Shown one piece after another: positions 1-9,317 of a DNA stretch of 64,000 bases. A program made the translations under genes and the position numbers. The stretch is from Mesodorylaimus sp. YZB2_4 (lineage: Eukaryota; Nematoda; Enoplea; Dorylaimida; Dorylaimidae): assembly GCA_030248295.1 (NCBI GenBank), contig JASANH010001140.1, positions 1-64,000 of the forward strand, in the 5' to 3' direction. Numbering within the stretch: the first letter of the stretch is position 1; every line of letters starts with the position of its first letter. The notes under the pieces were generated by a model. The model worked only from the letters and a program-made list of their open reading frames with translations. It was not told where the DNA came from and did not search any database.

Positions 1-430
1 CAGCGTCACTACTGACCGCAAGGGGTTTCCTGCCATTGCTGCATTTTAGGATTTGCTCAAATGCTAGAGCAGTATCAGCACAAGTCTTTCTCTTCATTGG
101 AATGGACCAGGCAAAACGTGAAAAGACATCTATGCACTGGAGAAGATACTTGTAATTGTCGTTGTATTTTCTGAGCATGCTTAGATCTGCCGAGTCCACT
201 TGCCATTGGTCATCAATACCACCAACAATAGTTGAATTTCGCACGAAGCGTTTTCTGGCCGGTTTATGCAACGTGTAGGCTTCCTGCTCACTAAGCCAGT
301 TTACAACATCAGAACGACGTAAATCGGGTACACTCTTCTTTGCTTCCTTGTACAGAGCATCAACACCAGAAAAAGCAGCAGGATTTCCCAAATCAAAGTA
401 CACACTAGACAAGACACCACTCTTATCCAT
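1..430 (-). CDS. int: Polinton retroviral-type integrase, N-terminal part (cut by window edge)
   Basis: The frame is open from an ATG at 430 to the window edge, about 143 residues. A basic stretch (KPARKRFVR) precedes the segment DDQWQVDSADLS, which carries the first catalytic Asp of the DDE core. YKYLLQCIDVFSRFAW and IPMKRKT follow, as in Polinton c-integrases. The second Asp and the Glu lie outside the window. The enzyme inserts the element DNA into host chromosomes. No stop or frameshift is visible in this part. It is the outermost visible gene of the leftward cluster and ends 47 bp from the next gene's stop. Confidence 0.85.
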   Translation of the reverse strand, partial: MDKSGVLSSVYFDLGNPAAFSGVDALYKEAKKSVPDLRRSDVVNWLSEQEAYTLHKPARKRFVRNSTIVGGIDDQWQVDSADLSMLRKYNDNYKYLLQCIDVFSRFAWSIPMKRKTCADTALAFEQILKCSNGRKPLAVSSDA

Positions 431-477
431 GGCTGAATTGCAAACTACCAAAATAAATCATAATCACTCCTTATATC

Positions 478-1245
478 TCAGTCGGTTTCTTCCCAACCAG
501 ATATTTTTCCAGACCTGTGCGCTCTTGAAATGCGTCGAACTGTAGAAGGGGCATTTTGAGGGGTGCGAAATTCTAGTCCTCCTGTTGAAACTGGTGTTGC
601 AGGAGTTCTAGGTCTGTTTCTTTCAAGCAGACGCCACCGTTCGTCATTTCCAATGCATTCTCTAGGAACGTTCTGGTTTTTCAAAATAGTTGCCAACTCC
701 ATTGCGCCCTCAGCAGGACCCCGTTTTCTGGCTCGGCTGAAGTCATGTACCAGATCAACAATGTTTGAATTTGGGATCAGGTTTCCATCTGCCACCATTT
801 CTCCTTTATTAGTCCAAGCAATATTTTTGGATTTCTTGATAAAATCCAGAAGTAAGCTTGCCGCATTTCGATTCTTACGTGGCATGCCAGTGAGAATAAG
901 CTTGTCGTTGAATGGTAGAGAAGAGTCCTCTTCCATTGGATGGCCAGGTGCTTGAGCTGAAAAGGATTGCTCTTGAGTGGGATGCTGCAGCTGTTGTTGA
1001 TACTGCTGGTTGGTCTGACGTTGTGGATATTGCATTTCCATGACATCATTGTGCATTTTCATGTATCGACGCACAACTTGATTATAATTCAGTAGTTTCA
1101 CATCGGCTGGCAATCCATTGCTGTCGAGTATCTGTTGAATTTCGCCATCGAGATTAACCATTTGCAGGACAGCGGGCGGTATCATATGCTGAGCATAACT
1201 GGGATCAGATGCTGGGATCAGCATCATTTTTGTGGCATGCTTCAT
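478..1245 (-). CDS. Polinton-associated protein of unknown function, Gln-rich
   Basis: A 255-residue intact ORF from ATG at 1245. The N-terminus (KMMLIPASDP) is followed by a helical segment predicting Leu/Asp/Tyr contacts (LDGEIQQILDS). A Gln-rich linker occupies about residues 70-100, and the C-terminus is basic and Pro/Thr-rich (RNRPRTPATP). I associate similar proteins, with a short hydrophobic N-terminus, Gln linker and basic tail, with the integrase/ATPase side of animal Polintons, but no function is known to me. Its ATG overlaps the stop codon of the upstream gene (ATGA), so the two are tightly coupled. It is one of the few intact frames of the element. A virion-associated role is only a guess. 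Confidence 0.6.
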   Translation of the reverse strand: MKHATKMMLIPASDPSYAQHMIPPAVLQMVNLDGEIQQILDSNGLPADVKLLNYNQVVRRYMKMHNDVMEMQYPQRQTNQQYQQQLQHPTQEQSFSAQAPGHPMEEDSSLPFNDKLILTGMPRKNRNAASLLLDFIKKSKNIAWTNKGEMVADGNLIPNSNIVDLVHDFSRARKRGPAEGAMELATILKNQNVPRECIGNDERWRLLERNRPRTPATPVSTGGLEFRTPQNAPSTVRRISRAHRSGKISGWEETD

Positions 1246-1604
1246 TCCGATTTTCTACCAAACAGATTACTCAAGAAACCTCCTGCCAGTCCACTCAGGA
1301 CAGGGGCCAATAGCATAGGCAGAAAGCCACCTCTCTGAATCAACAGCTTCCGTTTCTTGCCAATATTTCTGGATCCAGAACCGTTTGTCAGAGCCCGCAG
1401 TGTGGCCTCGTGTCGACTCAGTTGCTTTTTCTTTTTGGGTTTCAGTTGGACGTTTCCTTTCAGAATATTGTTAGCACAGTCGCAAAGACACAGGATTAAG
1501 TCGTTGTTGGCTGTTTCCAGTAATTTACGTCGCTTCCCAGTTTTTGCCTGTTTCAAGTCTTTCAAATTTTTATAATTGCGTCTCAGGCGAAGTGCAGCAA
1601 CCAT
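1242..1604 (-). CDS. Polinton small basic protein with hydrophobic C-terminus (core/pX-like)
   Basis: A frame of about 120 residues. The start is taken at the ATG at 1604 (MVAALRLRRN); a longer reading to 1619 would need a TTG start. The protein has a basic N-terminus, a Cys-containing helix (CLCDCANNILKGNVQL), a lysine cluster (KPKKKKQLSRHEATLRAL), then RGGFLPMLLAPVLSG followed by a Gly/Leu hydrophobic tail. This order (basic block, then GGFLP plus hydrophobic helix) is typical of a small protein found in animal Polintons and resembles adenovirus core or membrane-lytic minor proteins. That functional link is inference. The frame is intact, and its stop overlaps the start of the next gene. 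Confidence 0.6.
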   Translation of the reverse strand: MVAALRLRRNYKNLKDLKQAKTGKRRKLLETANNDLILCLCDCANNILKGNVQLKPKKKKQLSRHEATLRALTNGSGSRNIGKKRKLLIQRGGFLPMLLAPVLSGLAGGFLSNLFGRKSE

Positions 1605-1678
1605 TGTGGACCATTCCAAAAACTAAAACTGATTCGTGCGTTTCTAGGCAGCCTTATTTATAGGCGTGTAAACCACTG

Positions 1679-2324
1679 TCATCTCGTCTGGAAAATCTTT
1701 GTACGTAAGCGCAAATGATCAGGCGTCTCCTGGCTCAAATCCAATAGAAAATATCCATGGGGTTTAGAAGTCGCGTCTTCATAGGCCTCTTGAAAAAATT
1801 TTACATTTTGTGGGAATAGCTGACGAGCCAAATTACAGGCTTGCGATTGATCAGCAGGATTTTTCAGAAGCACAATGAACTTGCTGTTTATGCGAGAGGT
1901 TCTGTCTCCAAAGAATGCATTCTGTACAATATGTAGACAGCTGGTATTCAGATTTAGACAGCCACGAGTTGTTAGCATCAGTAAATTCTTGTCATCTTTG
2001 AGCTCTTGCATCATATCGTCGAATATCACAATCTTATTTCGTAAGACGTCTGGTTCAGGCACTCCTTGTACAAACACAACTTGTGGATCGTGGCGCAGTG
2101 AAGTGTAAAGCGGTTGTTGGTGTGTAGCACCAAATCACACCTTCGGGCTTTGGATAAGTCATGTGCATTCGGCTTTCGATAAAGCGCTTTACAAACGTGC
2201 TTTTGCCTAGAACATATATGAAAAAGGGCGGTCCTAAAAATATGTGACAAGCATTTCTACCTGACTGAGTCGGTCCTGCAATGACTGTAAAAAAAGGATG
2301 ACGCCACCTAGCATCAAACTCCAT
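1679..2324 (-). pseudogene. Polinton packaging ATPase (FtsK-HerA/A32 type), intron in Walker A, frameshifted
   Basis: The start is taken at ATG 2324, giving RWRHPFFTVIAGPTQSG. The Walker A motif is completed only after a GT-AG interval at 2207-2260, followed by KSTFVKRF. A hydrophobic strand ending in two Asp residues (KIVIFDDMMQEL) is the Walker B. Downstream TTRGCLNLNTSC and KFIVLLKNPADQSQA match Polinton ATPases. The enzyme would pump element DNA into a capsid. There is a one-base frame change around 2115-2135, between the exon carrying VIWCYT and the part carrying VQGVPEPDVL, so the copy is probably non-functional. The C-terminus reads to the stop at 1679. Family assignment is firm; the broken state rests on this sequence alone. 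Confidence 0.85.
2207..2260 (-). other. 54-nt spliceosomal intron splitting the ATPase P-loop
   Basis: On the minus strand the interval begins GTAGAAATG and ends ATGTTCTAG. Removing it brings the Gly codon next to Lys-Ser-Thr and completes a P-loop. It is 54 nt, a multiple of three, with no in-frame stop, so an unspliced message would encode the same protein with 18 extra residues inside the ATP-binding loop. The DNA polymerase introns in this element are of similar size (52-60 nt for most). Confidence 0.75.
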
Positions 2325-2433
2325 TCTGACAAGACTAACTGTTTTTGAGTAATCGTGCTTTTTTATACTATCCTTTTGAGGCCACAAGGCGAGTTACATC
2401 CGCTTTTCACTCGATCATGCATAGTGCACGTTA

Positions 2434-2914
2434 TCAAACCGATTGCAACAAATGGAACAATGCGTTATAAAATTCCCAACGATTCGACGCCAATAACGAC
2501 GGCTTCAGAAAGTTAGCCACATACTCATTAATCCAAGCAGGTACGAGGAAGCAGTAAGCGGAATTACACTGTTTAAAAAACCGCAAAGCCAAAAAAGCGC
2601 CATTCACGTACATGTGTAAAACACCTTGTAAATCTACACCATGCTCAAAAACTTTGCCCAAAATTTTAAAACACGACTCTTTAGCGGAATTTAGATACGT
2701 CTATACTTTCTAGGTGATAAGCACTGCTAAACATTGCATAATATTCTTCACACTGCATGTACATGAATAATTGCTGTCTAGATGCAAAATACTTCTCGGG
2801 CAAACAATGGCAACCATTCTTGCGTAAAACATCGAAAATATAAAGTTTTGCAGTGGACGTGTCTGCAAAATAAGCAGTAACTCGCACGCACAAAGAATTA
2901 CACGCAGTGAACAT
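2434..2914 (-). pseudogene. Polinton gene of unknown function, frameshifted
   Basis: The first part starts at ATG 2914 (MFTACNSLCVRV) and contains KLYIFDVLRKNGCHCLPEKYF and a Tyr/Met-rich helix, ending at 2681. The second part is open in another frame from about 2700 to 2434 (KILGKVFEHGVDLQGVLHMY, then WINEYVANFLKPS). The two are contiguous, so a single gene broken by an indel near 2681-2700 is likely. I do not recognise the family. Position next to the ATPase suggests an element-specific gene, but I see no protease catalytic pattern that would make it the adenain-like protease. The first ATG lies 17 bp inside the 3' end of the upstream gene. Confidence 0.45.
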
Positions 2915-3560
2915 TCAACAGAGTCGAGAGTTCCTCACGTTTCTGTTTCTCCACGCTTTGCTTACGTATCTTTTCCCCCGCGAGCTCTTTACGTTTCTTT
3001 TGCTCCTCCGCAGTTTGCTTGAAATAGTCGGACCAATAGTTATTTATCACGCCTTGCATCTCCGTGTTGGCCTCGACGCATTGCTTGCACATGGACAACG
3101 TGACGTATGTACGATCAGTGTTCTTGAACACACATGCATCCTTTGTCCCCGAAGCCAAAACGCACAATGGGCACAGCTATAATGATAATGGTGACAAAAA
3201 TACTTGCAGTCGGTTGGCAGTGAGAGCGAAGGGTAATGGAACATGAACCGAGGCACTCGAATTGATCAGGTCTTCGTCGGTAACTGGCTTGGCATTGATA
3301 CTGGGCTTGACTTGATCGGGTTGATCATCAGCGGGAGCTTGAAAATTCGGATCAGATCCCTGTTTCTTCTCCTCGTGTCGAGGATCACAACCTCAACCAC
3401 AACCTGTGTCGAGGATCACAACCTCAACCAACTTCCGTTTCTGAGGCTGTGAGGGGCTGACTCCATAGCCTTTTTGCTGACGGACGTGGAACGCTTGATG
3501 ATTCTTCAACGATTCCACGGTTTTGAAATGACGGAAACATTTTTCACTTTGCTAAGCCAT
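2898..3560 (-). pseudogene. Polinton zinc-binding protein with three in-frame stops
   Basis: One reading frame runs from ATG at 3560 to the stop at 2898, with in-frame stops at 3552-3554 (TAG), 3393-3395 (TGA) and 3177-3179 (TAG). The N-terminus has a finger-like motif (CFRHFKTVESLKNHQAFH) with C-x2-H and H-x3-H spacing. The C-terminal third has two CxxC knuckles (CPLC and CKQC, about 30 residues apart), then a Lys/Glu-rich coiled coil (about residues 170-215). A 31-bp tandem duplication lies inside (3375-3430). A DNA-binding or regulatory role is plausible from the zinc motifs but not shown. The stop at 3177 could instead be the end of a 27-nt intron, which I think unlikely. Confidence 0.5.
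3375..3430. repeat. 31-bp tandem duplication inside the zinc-protein gene
   Basis: The 25-mer beginning GTGTCGAGGATCACAACCTC occurs at 3375-3399 and again at 3406-3430, a period of 31 bp. Because 31 is not a multiple of three, it shifts the local frame relative to a single-copy version. The second reading passes through the TGA at 3393-3395. Confidence 0.9.
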
Positions 3561-4054
3561 TTTTTTTGTTTGATGAGCACAAATTGCAGAGCAAACTGAC
3601 GGCCGATCACTACGAAATCAAATTACCGAATGAGGCGAGATGGCTTATGCAGCAAACATTGGGATCGCGTGATGGCGCATGATCGCATGATAATGCAATT
3701 TTTTGAATTTGAAATCTGTCTAGACATTCCTGAAACCAGACATAAAATATCACATATTAATTAAGATGTCTAGACAAGTCTAATTGCAATTGTACTGTGG
3801 GAACATTCCATTGTGGGGAACGAGTCTGAACTCGTTCTTAGATGGCCATCCAATCAGGAGCGGGCAACTGGACGGACACAGCCAATAAGATTGCGAGGTG
3901 GAGTTAAAGGGACCACGATTTCTGCCATTTTGCCAGCAGTTGTCGATCATTTCCACACTTCTCATCGACTTGATCGGTCGTTCGAAGCTTTCTCTCTTGT
4001 CCAATCCTTTACTCCCTCATTGCATTAGCGTTTTTTTACCATTATCAACCAACC
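3561..4054. promoter_or_regulatory. Central bidirectional control region of the Polinton
   Basis: About 490 bp separate the leftward gene cluster from the rightward one. It holds two perfect copies of the palindrome TGTCTAGACA (3717-3726 and 3767-3776), an AT-rich stretch between them (CACATATTAATTAAG), and CCAAT-type boxes near 3849 (CCAATCAGG) and 3881 (CCAATAAGA) that face the nuclease gene. No coding frame of note is present. A shared divergent promoter is inferred from position; the motifs themselves are seen directly. Confidence 0.55.
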
Positions 4055-4674
4055 ATGAGCTACAGCAATGAAAAAATTTTGAAGGCCAAACGTCAAGGTG
4101 CGAGCAACCTGGTAGAAACGTACTGCGTTTATTCCCATTCTGCAAGCCAAGCATTTTGGTTCGAAGCCGACGACGGAGCCGAAGCAAGAATTCAAAGGGT
4201 TTCACTCTGGAATGTTGGGAACTTACGTCAAGTGGATGAAATCTGCTCATGGAGTGGACATCACGTTGCAAGACACGGTGAAACAACCTGGAGAATTCGC
4301 CGCAATCCTGAGTGGACAAGTGGACGCAATCGCTCATTCGGATGCTGGAACGTGGCCGCTGATAGTCAAGACGGTTTACCAAAGTCCGAACAGCAACCCG
4401 AAGACGTTGGAAGAAATCGTTGCAAGCCCGAGGCGACAATGCGTATCTGTTGCAAGACGAAGAAGGGATGTGGCAAGTGAAGGAATACTCTAGCGTTTGG
4501 TATGCTTGTCAGAACATGTGTGCATTGCACGGTTATCCGTTTATGTACTTGATCGTTTACAACCAGCGCAATATGAGTTTCTTGACTGTGCAAGTGACTA
4601 AGGCGAAGGAGATGTACATTGACAGTTTAGAAAACTTGCGTGCTTTGATGATTGCTAACGTGAATTCGGAGTAA
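4055..4674 (+). pseudogene. Putative PD-(D/E)XK (YqaJ/lambda-exonuclease-like) nuclease, two frameshifts
   Basis: The reading starts at ATG 4055 (MSYSNEKILKAKRQGASNL). It changes frame near 4195-4211 into a segment with HSGMLGTYVKWM and GQVDAIAHSDAGTWPLIVK, then again near 4425-4435 into LLQDEEGMWQVKEYSSVWYA and a helix with ALHGYPFMYLIVYNQ. The stop is at 4672-4674. A buried Asp followed by a strand ending in V-x-K, then a Tyr/Gln-rich helix before a hydrophobic strand, resembles the PD-(D/E)XK core of viral alkaline exonucleases. Such nucleases occur in some Polinton-like elements and would act in replication or recombination. The assignment is tentative. The gene heads the rightward cluster and is followed by the polymerase. 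Confidence 0.4.
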
Positions 4675-5227
4675 CTTGTGACAGCGTATGCTAGCGTAAA
4701 CTTGCACTTGGACTTGCACTTGCACATACTTTCTTCTTTTTTTTATCATGTTGAACTATTCAAAAAATAGAGTATTTTTACTTTGTGTTGTTTTGGAGCG
4801 TCTGAGAAAGAATAAGCAAGCAAACATGATTTGGCAAGTGTACAGTAAGCATCTAACTAGTACAGATTTGCAGCAGTTTAGGGTAAGAAGCATTTGAAAT
4901 TCATGTCTGGTACCAATCTGTCAAAAAAAAATCAAACTAGGAATGCATGGAATTATGTAGTGTCTGGTAGCTAGGCGTGAGAAAGTGAAGCGTGGGAAAT
5001 AAGTAAGCGACGTCTGGAAAAGGCGTTATCCAATGAGTGGTCAGCTTTTTGAAATGAGGGCTGGGGTTTCCTTCTGAATGCCCACGGTGGGTGGAGCTAG
5101 TGCATCACGTGACTGTCTAGAATCAGAGGCGGAGTTTCAGAGGAGACCAGTAGCCCAGGACAGTATGGTCCACTTGCTTGACGATTTTTCTGTTGGTCGG
5201 TCGGTAAGTTAGCTCAGTCGTATCGCT
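4675..5227 (+). promoter_or_regulatory. Polymerase upstream region
   Basis: About 550 bp without a long frame. It carries a CCAAT-type motif near 5031 (CCAATGAG), an E-box in a TCACGTGAC palindrome at about 5105-5113 followed at once by TGTCTAGA (a partial copy of the central palindrome), and a G-rich stretch near 5090 (CGGTGGGTGGAGC). It ends at the ATG at 5228. A promoter for the polymerase is inferred; no TATA box is obvious. Confidence 0.4.
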
Positions 5228-7107
5228 ATGGCTGAAGCTAAAAACTGCATTTCTTTGGATAGCTCACAACAGCTAGTGGTTTCTGGTGTATGGAAAACTC
5301 GTCCAGACTTGATCAGTGAAATATTTGCGCGATACGTGGAGCTTGCTGCTGCTCAACACACGACTAATTTCGGCACCAATGAATTTTGGGATGCAGTTGA
5401 AAATGGGTACATCTTCGACGACGATGAGGAAGCTGAGTGTTCTTTCCCGATCACGATTGGCCAACTGCAGGAGTGCGTCGAGTCAGGAATTTAGATCGGT
5501 CGGCCATTACTTCGCGATCAGTTTTTACAAAGGTATCCTCAGCTCTGTCGGGGTCACCAAGCCACGCAATTTGGAACGAACGATTTTTGGAATAGCATCT
5601 TTGAAAATAGCGAGGAGGAAGCTAATGGCATGGATATCAATCATCAGCAAGAAGGCCATGGAGACGCTGCAGGCGACGATCAGCCACAAATATCAACGGA
5701 TCAAGGCGATGATGAGCACACGGCAATCGAAATTATGCCTTCAGAATATTTCGACCTGCGCCCGATGTTCTTGAAATCGTCTACGCGGTTTGGTGCAGAC
5801 TATAGGCAATACGACCTCATGTTCAAAAACATGGAAAATGTGTCCGACGTGGAGTTGCTGCTCTTGGCGATTTTTACCGATGTCCTGGAAACGATCAAAT
5901 CGGATGGTGACGACGACGATCTGCTGAGCTTCTTCTTGCAGCATCCCGAGCTGGATATTCCGATTGTAATATCTTTGCGCAGGCAGGGTGAGTTCACGGC
6001 CAGTCTGATCGTTGACGAGATTATGAAAGTTCTTCAAAGCAAAATGGAGCTGACCTTCGACAATAAAATGACTGTTTACTTTACTCGCATAAAACGTCCA
6101 GGGGGTAGCGGCCTCGTACAACGAAAATACTTGACGAATATGGAAGAGTACTTGAAGAAGAAGAGAGCCATTATCGAGATTACGAATACGGACGATCTAT
6201 GCTGCGCAAGAGCTATTGTCACTGCAAAAGCCCGACTTGAGAGCGATCGCTACGAGACTGTACGCAGGGGTGACAGGAATGTTGCATTGTTGCAAAAAGA
6301 AAGGGCTCAGGCTCTATTGATTCGAGCTGGGTTAGCTGATCATCAAGGGTCATGCGGACCCGAGGAATGGATGGCCCTCCAGAATGCATTAGGCATTGGA
6401 CAGTATCAGCTTAAAATTTTCGACAAAGATATGTTCCATGGTCTGATTTACGTTGGCCCGGAAGCTTCGAAGGCTCTTCATCTATGGCTTTACAACAATC
6501 ATTTTCATGTCATTACTTCCCCAGCTTTGTTCTTTGAAAGATAATTTTCCTGTGGAAGCTGCAACAAAGCGTACAATCGTCAAGTCGAGCACCAAATACG
6601 CCCTGTACGATGTCAATGTTGCTTTACGGAAGGAAAATGTCCGATTCGGATGCCTCTGAAAAATGTGAACATTGTCCTCGATTTTTCAATAACGAAGAAT
6701 GCTTTTTGAACCATTTGCAAACGCGCAATTTTATTTGCAAGCAACTGCGACGATGCACAACTTGCCGTTAGGAATATTACACGCGCAAAGGGCATGAATG
6801 CGGTGTCCGACAATGTTCCATATGTAAAGTGGACGTCAACAGTGCTGATCACCAGTGTTTTATTCAACCTTACGTCAAGAAGGAGAAGCAGGACACATAT
6901 GGTGAGCCTATAGTAGAAGTTGACGAGTCGCAGGATACCACGGATGATGAAAAGGAACTCGAAAGACCTCCAAGCAAAAAGACGAAACTGGAAGAAAGAA
7001 CAACATTCATCTTTTACGATGTTGAATGTCGTCAGGACGATACAATCGGAGAAAACAATGATGGTGACATTCATTTGCATCACCCTAATCTGGTAGTGGC
7101 TCATAAG

Positions 7108-7206
7108 GTAAGCGAAAATTACTCTGTCTATCTGAGTATCATACCCTTTCGTACCTCACCCTCCCCCAAATTTTATCATTAGCTCAGTTGGGTCTCTTTT
7201 GTATAG
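7108..7206 (+). other. polB intron 1 (99 nt)
   Basis: Begins GTAAGCGAAA and ends TTTGTATAG. Splicing joins VVAHK to VCDQCCD, restoring the expected zinc/exonuclease context. Confidence 0.8.
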
Positions 7207-7554
7207 GTGTGCGATCAGTGCTGCGATTTACCATCACTTGGCCCCTGCACATTCTGCAAAGAGAATCATCGAGTGTTCAAAGGGGATACGTGCCTCGACA
7301 AGTTTTGCGAGTGGCTGTTCTCAAAACAAAACAAAATTTAATCGTGATTGCCCATAATGCGGAAGGTTACGATGGCCAGTTTATTCTGGAGTACTGCCAT
7401 GGACAGGGACTAAAACCGAAGCAGATCATTTCGCGTGGTTTGGGTGTCATGTACTTGAAAGTCGGCGCAGTGAAGTTCAAGGATAGTCTCAACTATTTAC
7501 CAATGGCTCTTTCGTCTCTTCCAAAGGCCTTCGATGTTCCAGAATGCAAAAAAG

Positions 7555-7611
7555 GTGAGTCACTAGTTTTTCTGCCTGTTCTCTGTGCTTACTTTTTAAA
7601 TATTATTTTAG
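7555..7611 (+). other. polB intron 2 (57 nt)
   Basis: Begins GTGAGT and ends TATTTTAG. It joins ECKKG to YFPHMFNR in phase 1. Confidence 0.85.
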
Positions 7612-8137
7612 GATATTTTCCTCATATGTTTAATCGATTGGAGAATTGGAATTACGTGGGGGATTGGCCTGCTGTCGATTTCTACCAACCACAGTACATG
7701 AAAGACGGGGAAAGAGAAAAATTTCTAAAGTGGTACGAACAACAGCGTGGCAAGATATTCAATTTTCAAGAAGAAATCCTCGCCTATTGCGAAAGTGACG
7801 TCACCGTGCTTCGACGCTGTTGCCTCAAGTTTCGGCAAATGTTCATGGAAATTGAGAAAATCGATCCATTCGCGAAAAGTATAACGATAGCGAGCGCATG
7901 TAACAAACTTTATCGCGTGCATCACATGCCCATCAACTGCATCGCTGTTGTGCCTCATGGTGGTTACCGGATGGAAGAAAAACAGTCTATGATCGGATTG
8001 AAAAGGCTGAAATGGATTGCACACACAACGAGGCAGCGAGTGCAACACAAACTGAATGGCGGCGAGGCGAAAATTGGACCTTTGCGAGTTGATGGACTCT
8101 GTGAACAAACAGTGTATGAATTCAATGGCTGTTATTG

Positions 8138-8189
8138 GTAAGTCATTTGTTCTTTTAGCGTCTTCTGTACTAAATAGGTGTACGTTTAG
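8138..8189 (+). other. polB intron 3 (52 nt)
   Basis: Begins GTAAGT and ends ACGTTTAG. It joins EFNGCYW to HGCKTCM within the conserved polymerase block. Confidence 0.85.
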
Positions 8190-8306
8190 GCATGGTTGCA
8201 AAACCTGTATGATGAGACGAAAGCACCTGACGGCTGATGGCATCTTGACTGCTTCGGAAGCCTATCAGAAAACTGTGGATCGAAGACAGGACTTGGAGTC
8301 CCGAGG

Positions 8307-8366
8307 GTATGCTTTAGATAACTATGTGTTTGTTTTAGACAGAATCGAAACAAAATTTTTTTATAG
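8307..8366 (+). other. polB intron 4 (60 nt)
   Basis: Begins GTATGC and ends TTTTATAG. It joins LESRG to YIVIEKWECDL. Confidence 0.85.
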
Positions 8367-8526
8367 GTATATAGTCATCGAAAAATGGGAATGCGACCTT
8401 CGCAGCGAACTGAAACAGAACAAGGAAATGGCAACGTTTTTCGACAACGTCAAGATTGTGGAGCCACTGGACGCTAGAGAAGCCTTCTTTGGAGGACGTA
8501 CAAATGCAACCAAACTGTATCACAAG

Positions 8527-8585
8527 GTAAGAAACAGAGAGTACATGTTTTTGTGATTGTATGCTAAGCAACTGGTGATTTATAG
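8527..8585 (+). other. polB intron 5 (59 nt)
   Basis: Begins GTAAGA and ends GATTTATAG. It joins TKLYHK to VANGERIKYI, just before motif A. Confidence 0.85.
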
Positions 8586-8957
8586 GTTGCAAATGGAGAG
8601 CGCATCAAGTACATAGAAGTCCTCAGTTTATATCCATATATATGCAAATATGGACGCTTTCCTGTTGGCCATCCAAAGATTATTACTGAAAATTTCGAAG
8701 TCATGGACGCCGATCACATGCCGTACGAGGGACTAGTTAAGTGTAAAATTTTGCCACCAACCGACTTGCTTCATCCAGTACAACCGCATCGCTGCAGCAA
8801 GAAGCTAGTATTTCCATTATGTGCCACATGCGCTACTGACTGCCAGCAAGGTCCATGTCAACATTCGGATGAGGAACGTGCCCTCAATGGTGCTTGGGTC
8901 ACTTTGGAGCTCAAGAAAGCTTTGGAGCTCGGCTATCGGATTCTCAACGTCTTTGAG

Positions 8958-9014
8958 GTAATCGTTTTTGTTATACAAACTTTGACGAAATATTCATTTT
9001 GACCTCTTTTTCAG
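8958..9014 (+). other. polB intron 6 (57 nt)
   Basis: Begins GTAATC and ends TTTTTCAG. It joins ILNVFE to VWHYDAY. Confidence 0.85.
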
Positions 9015-9265
9015 GTGTGGCACTACGACGCGTATAAACAGTATGACAAGGAGACAAATCCTGATGGTGGGTTATTCGCTGCGTACATCAATGACTTTCT
9101 ACGAATCAAGCAAGAAGCTGATGACTGGCCAGAGGATGCGGATACAGAAGAAAAGAAGCAAGCATTTTTGGACGAGTGGACGCGTCGTGAGGGTATCGAG
9201 CTACGTCCAGAACGGATGGTCAAGAACTCCGGCCTGCGAGCCCTGGCGAAGCTATGCTTGAACAG

Positions 9266-9317
9266 GTAGATTTTTTTTTCTGTCCCTTCCATTACGCAAG
9301 TGGATTTATTTTTGCAG
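9266..9317 (+). other. polB intron 7 (52 nt), inside motif B
   Basis: Begins GTAGAT and ends TTTTTGCAG. It splits the Ser codon of the KLCLNS/FCGKFGQ motif B. Confidence 0.85.

Noticed and set aside
3154-3206. 27-nt intron (GTATTTTTG...ATTATAG) that would remove the stop at 3177 in the zinc-protein gene
   Set aside because: Too short for animal splicing compared with 52-99 nt for the other Polinton introns. An in-frame stop in a decaying gene is simpler.
2898-3560. Alternative genetic code reading TAG as an amino acid
   Set aside because: Stops of all three types and frameshifts occur across unrelated elements, and intact frames end at TAA, TAG and TGA. This is ordinary pseudogene decay.
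5741-6121. 126-residue minus-strand frame inside polB
   Set aside because: Shadow of the polymerase coding strand.
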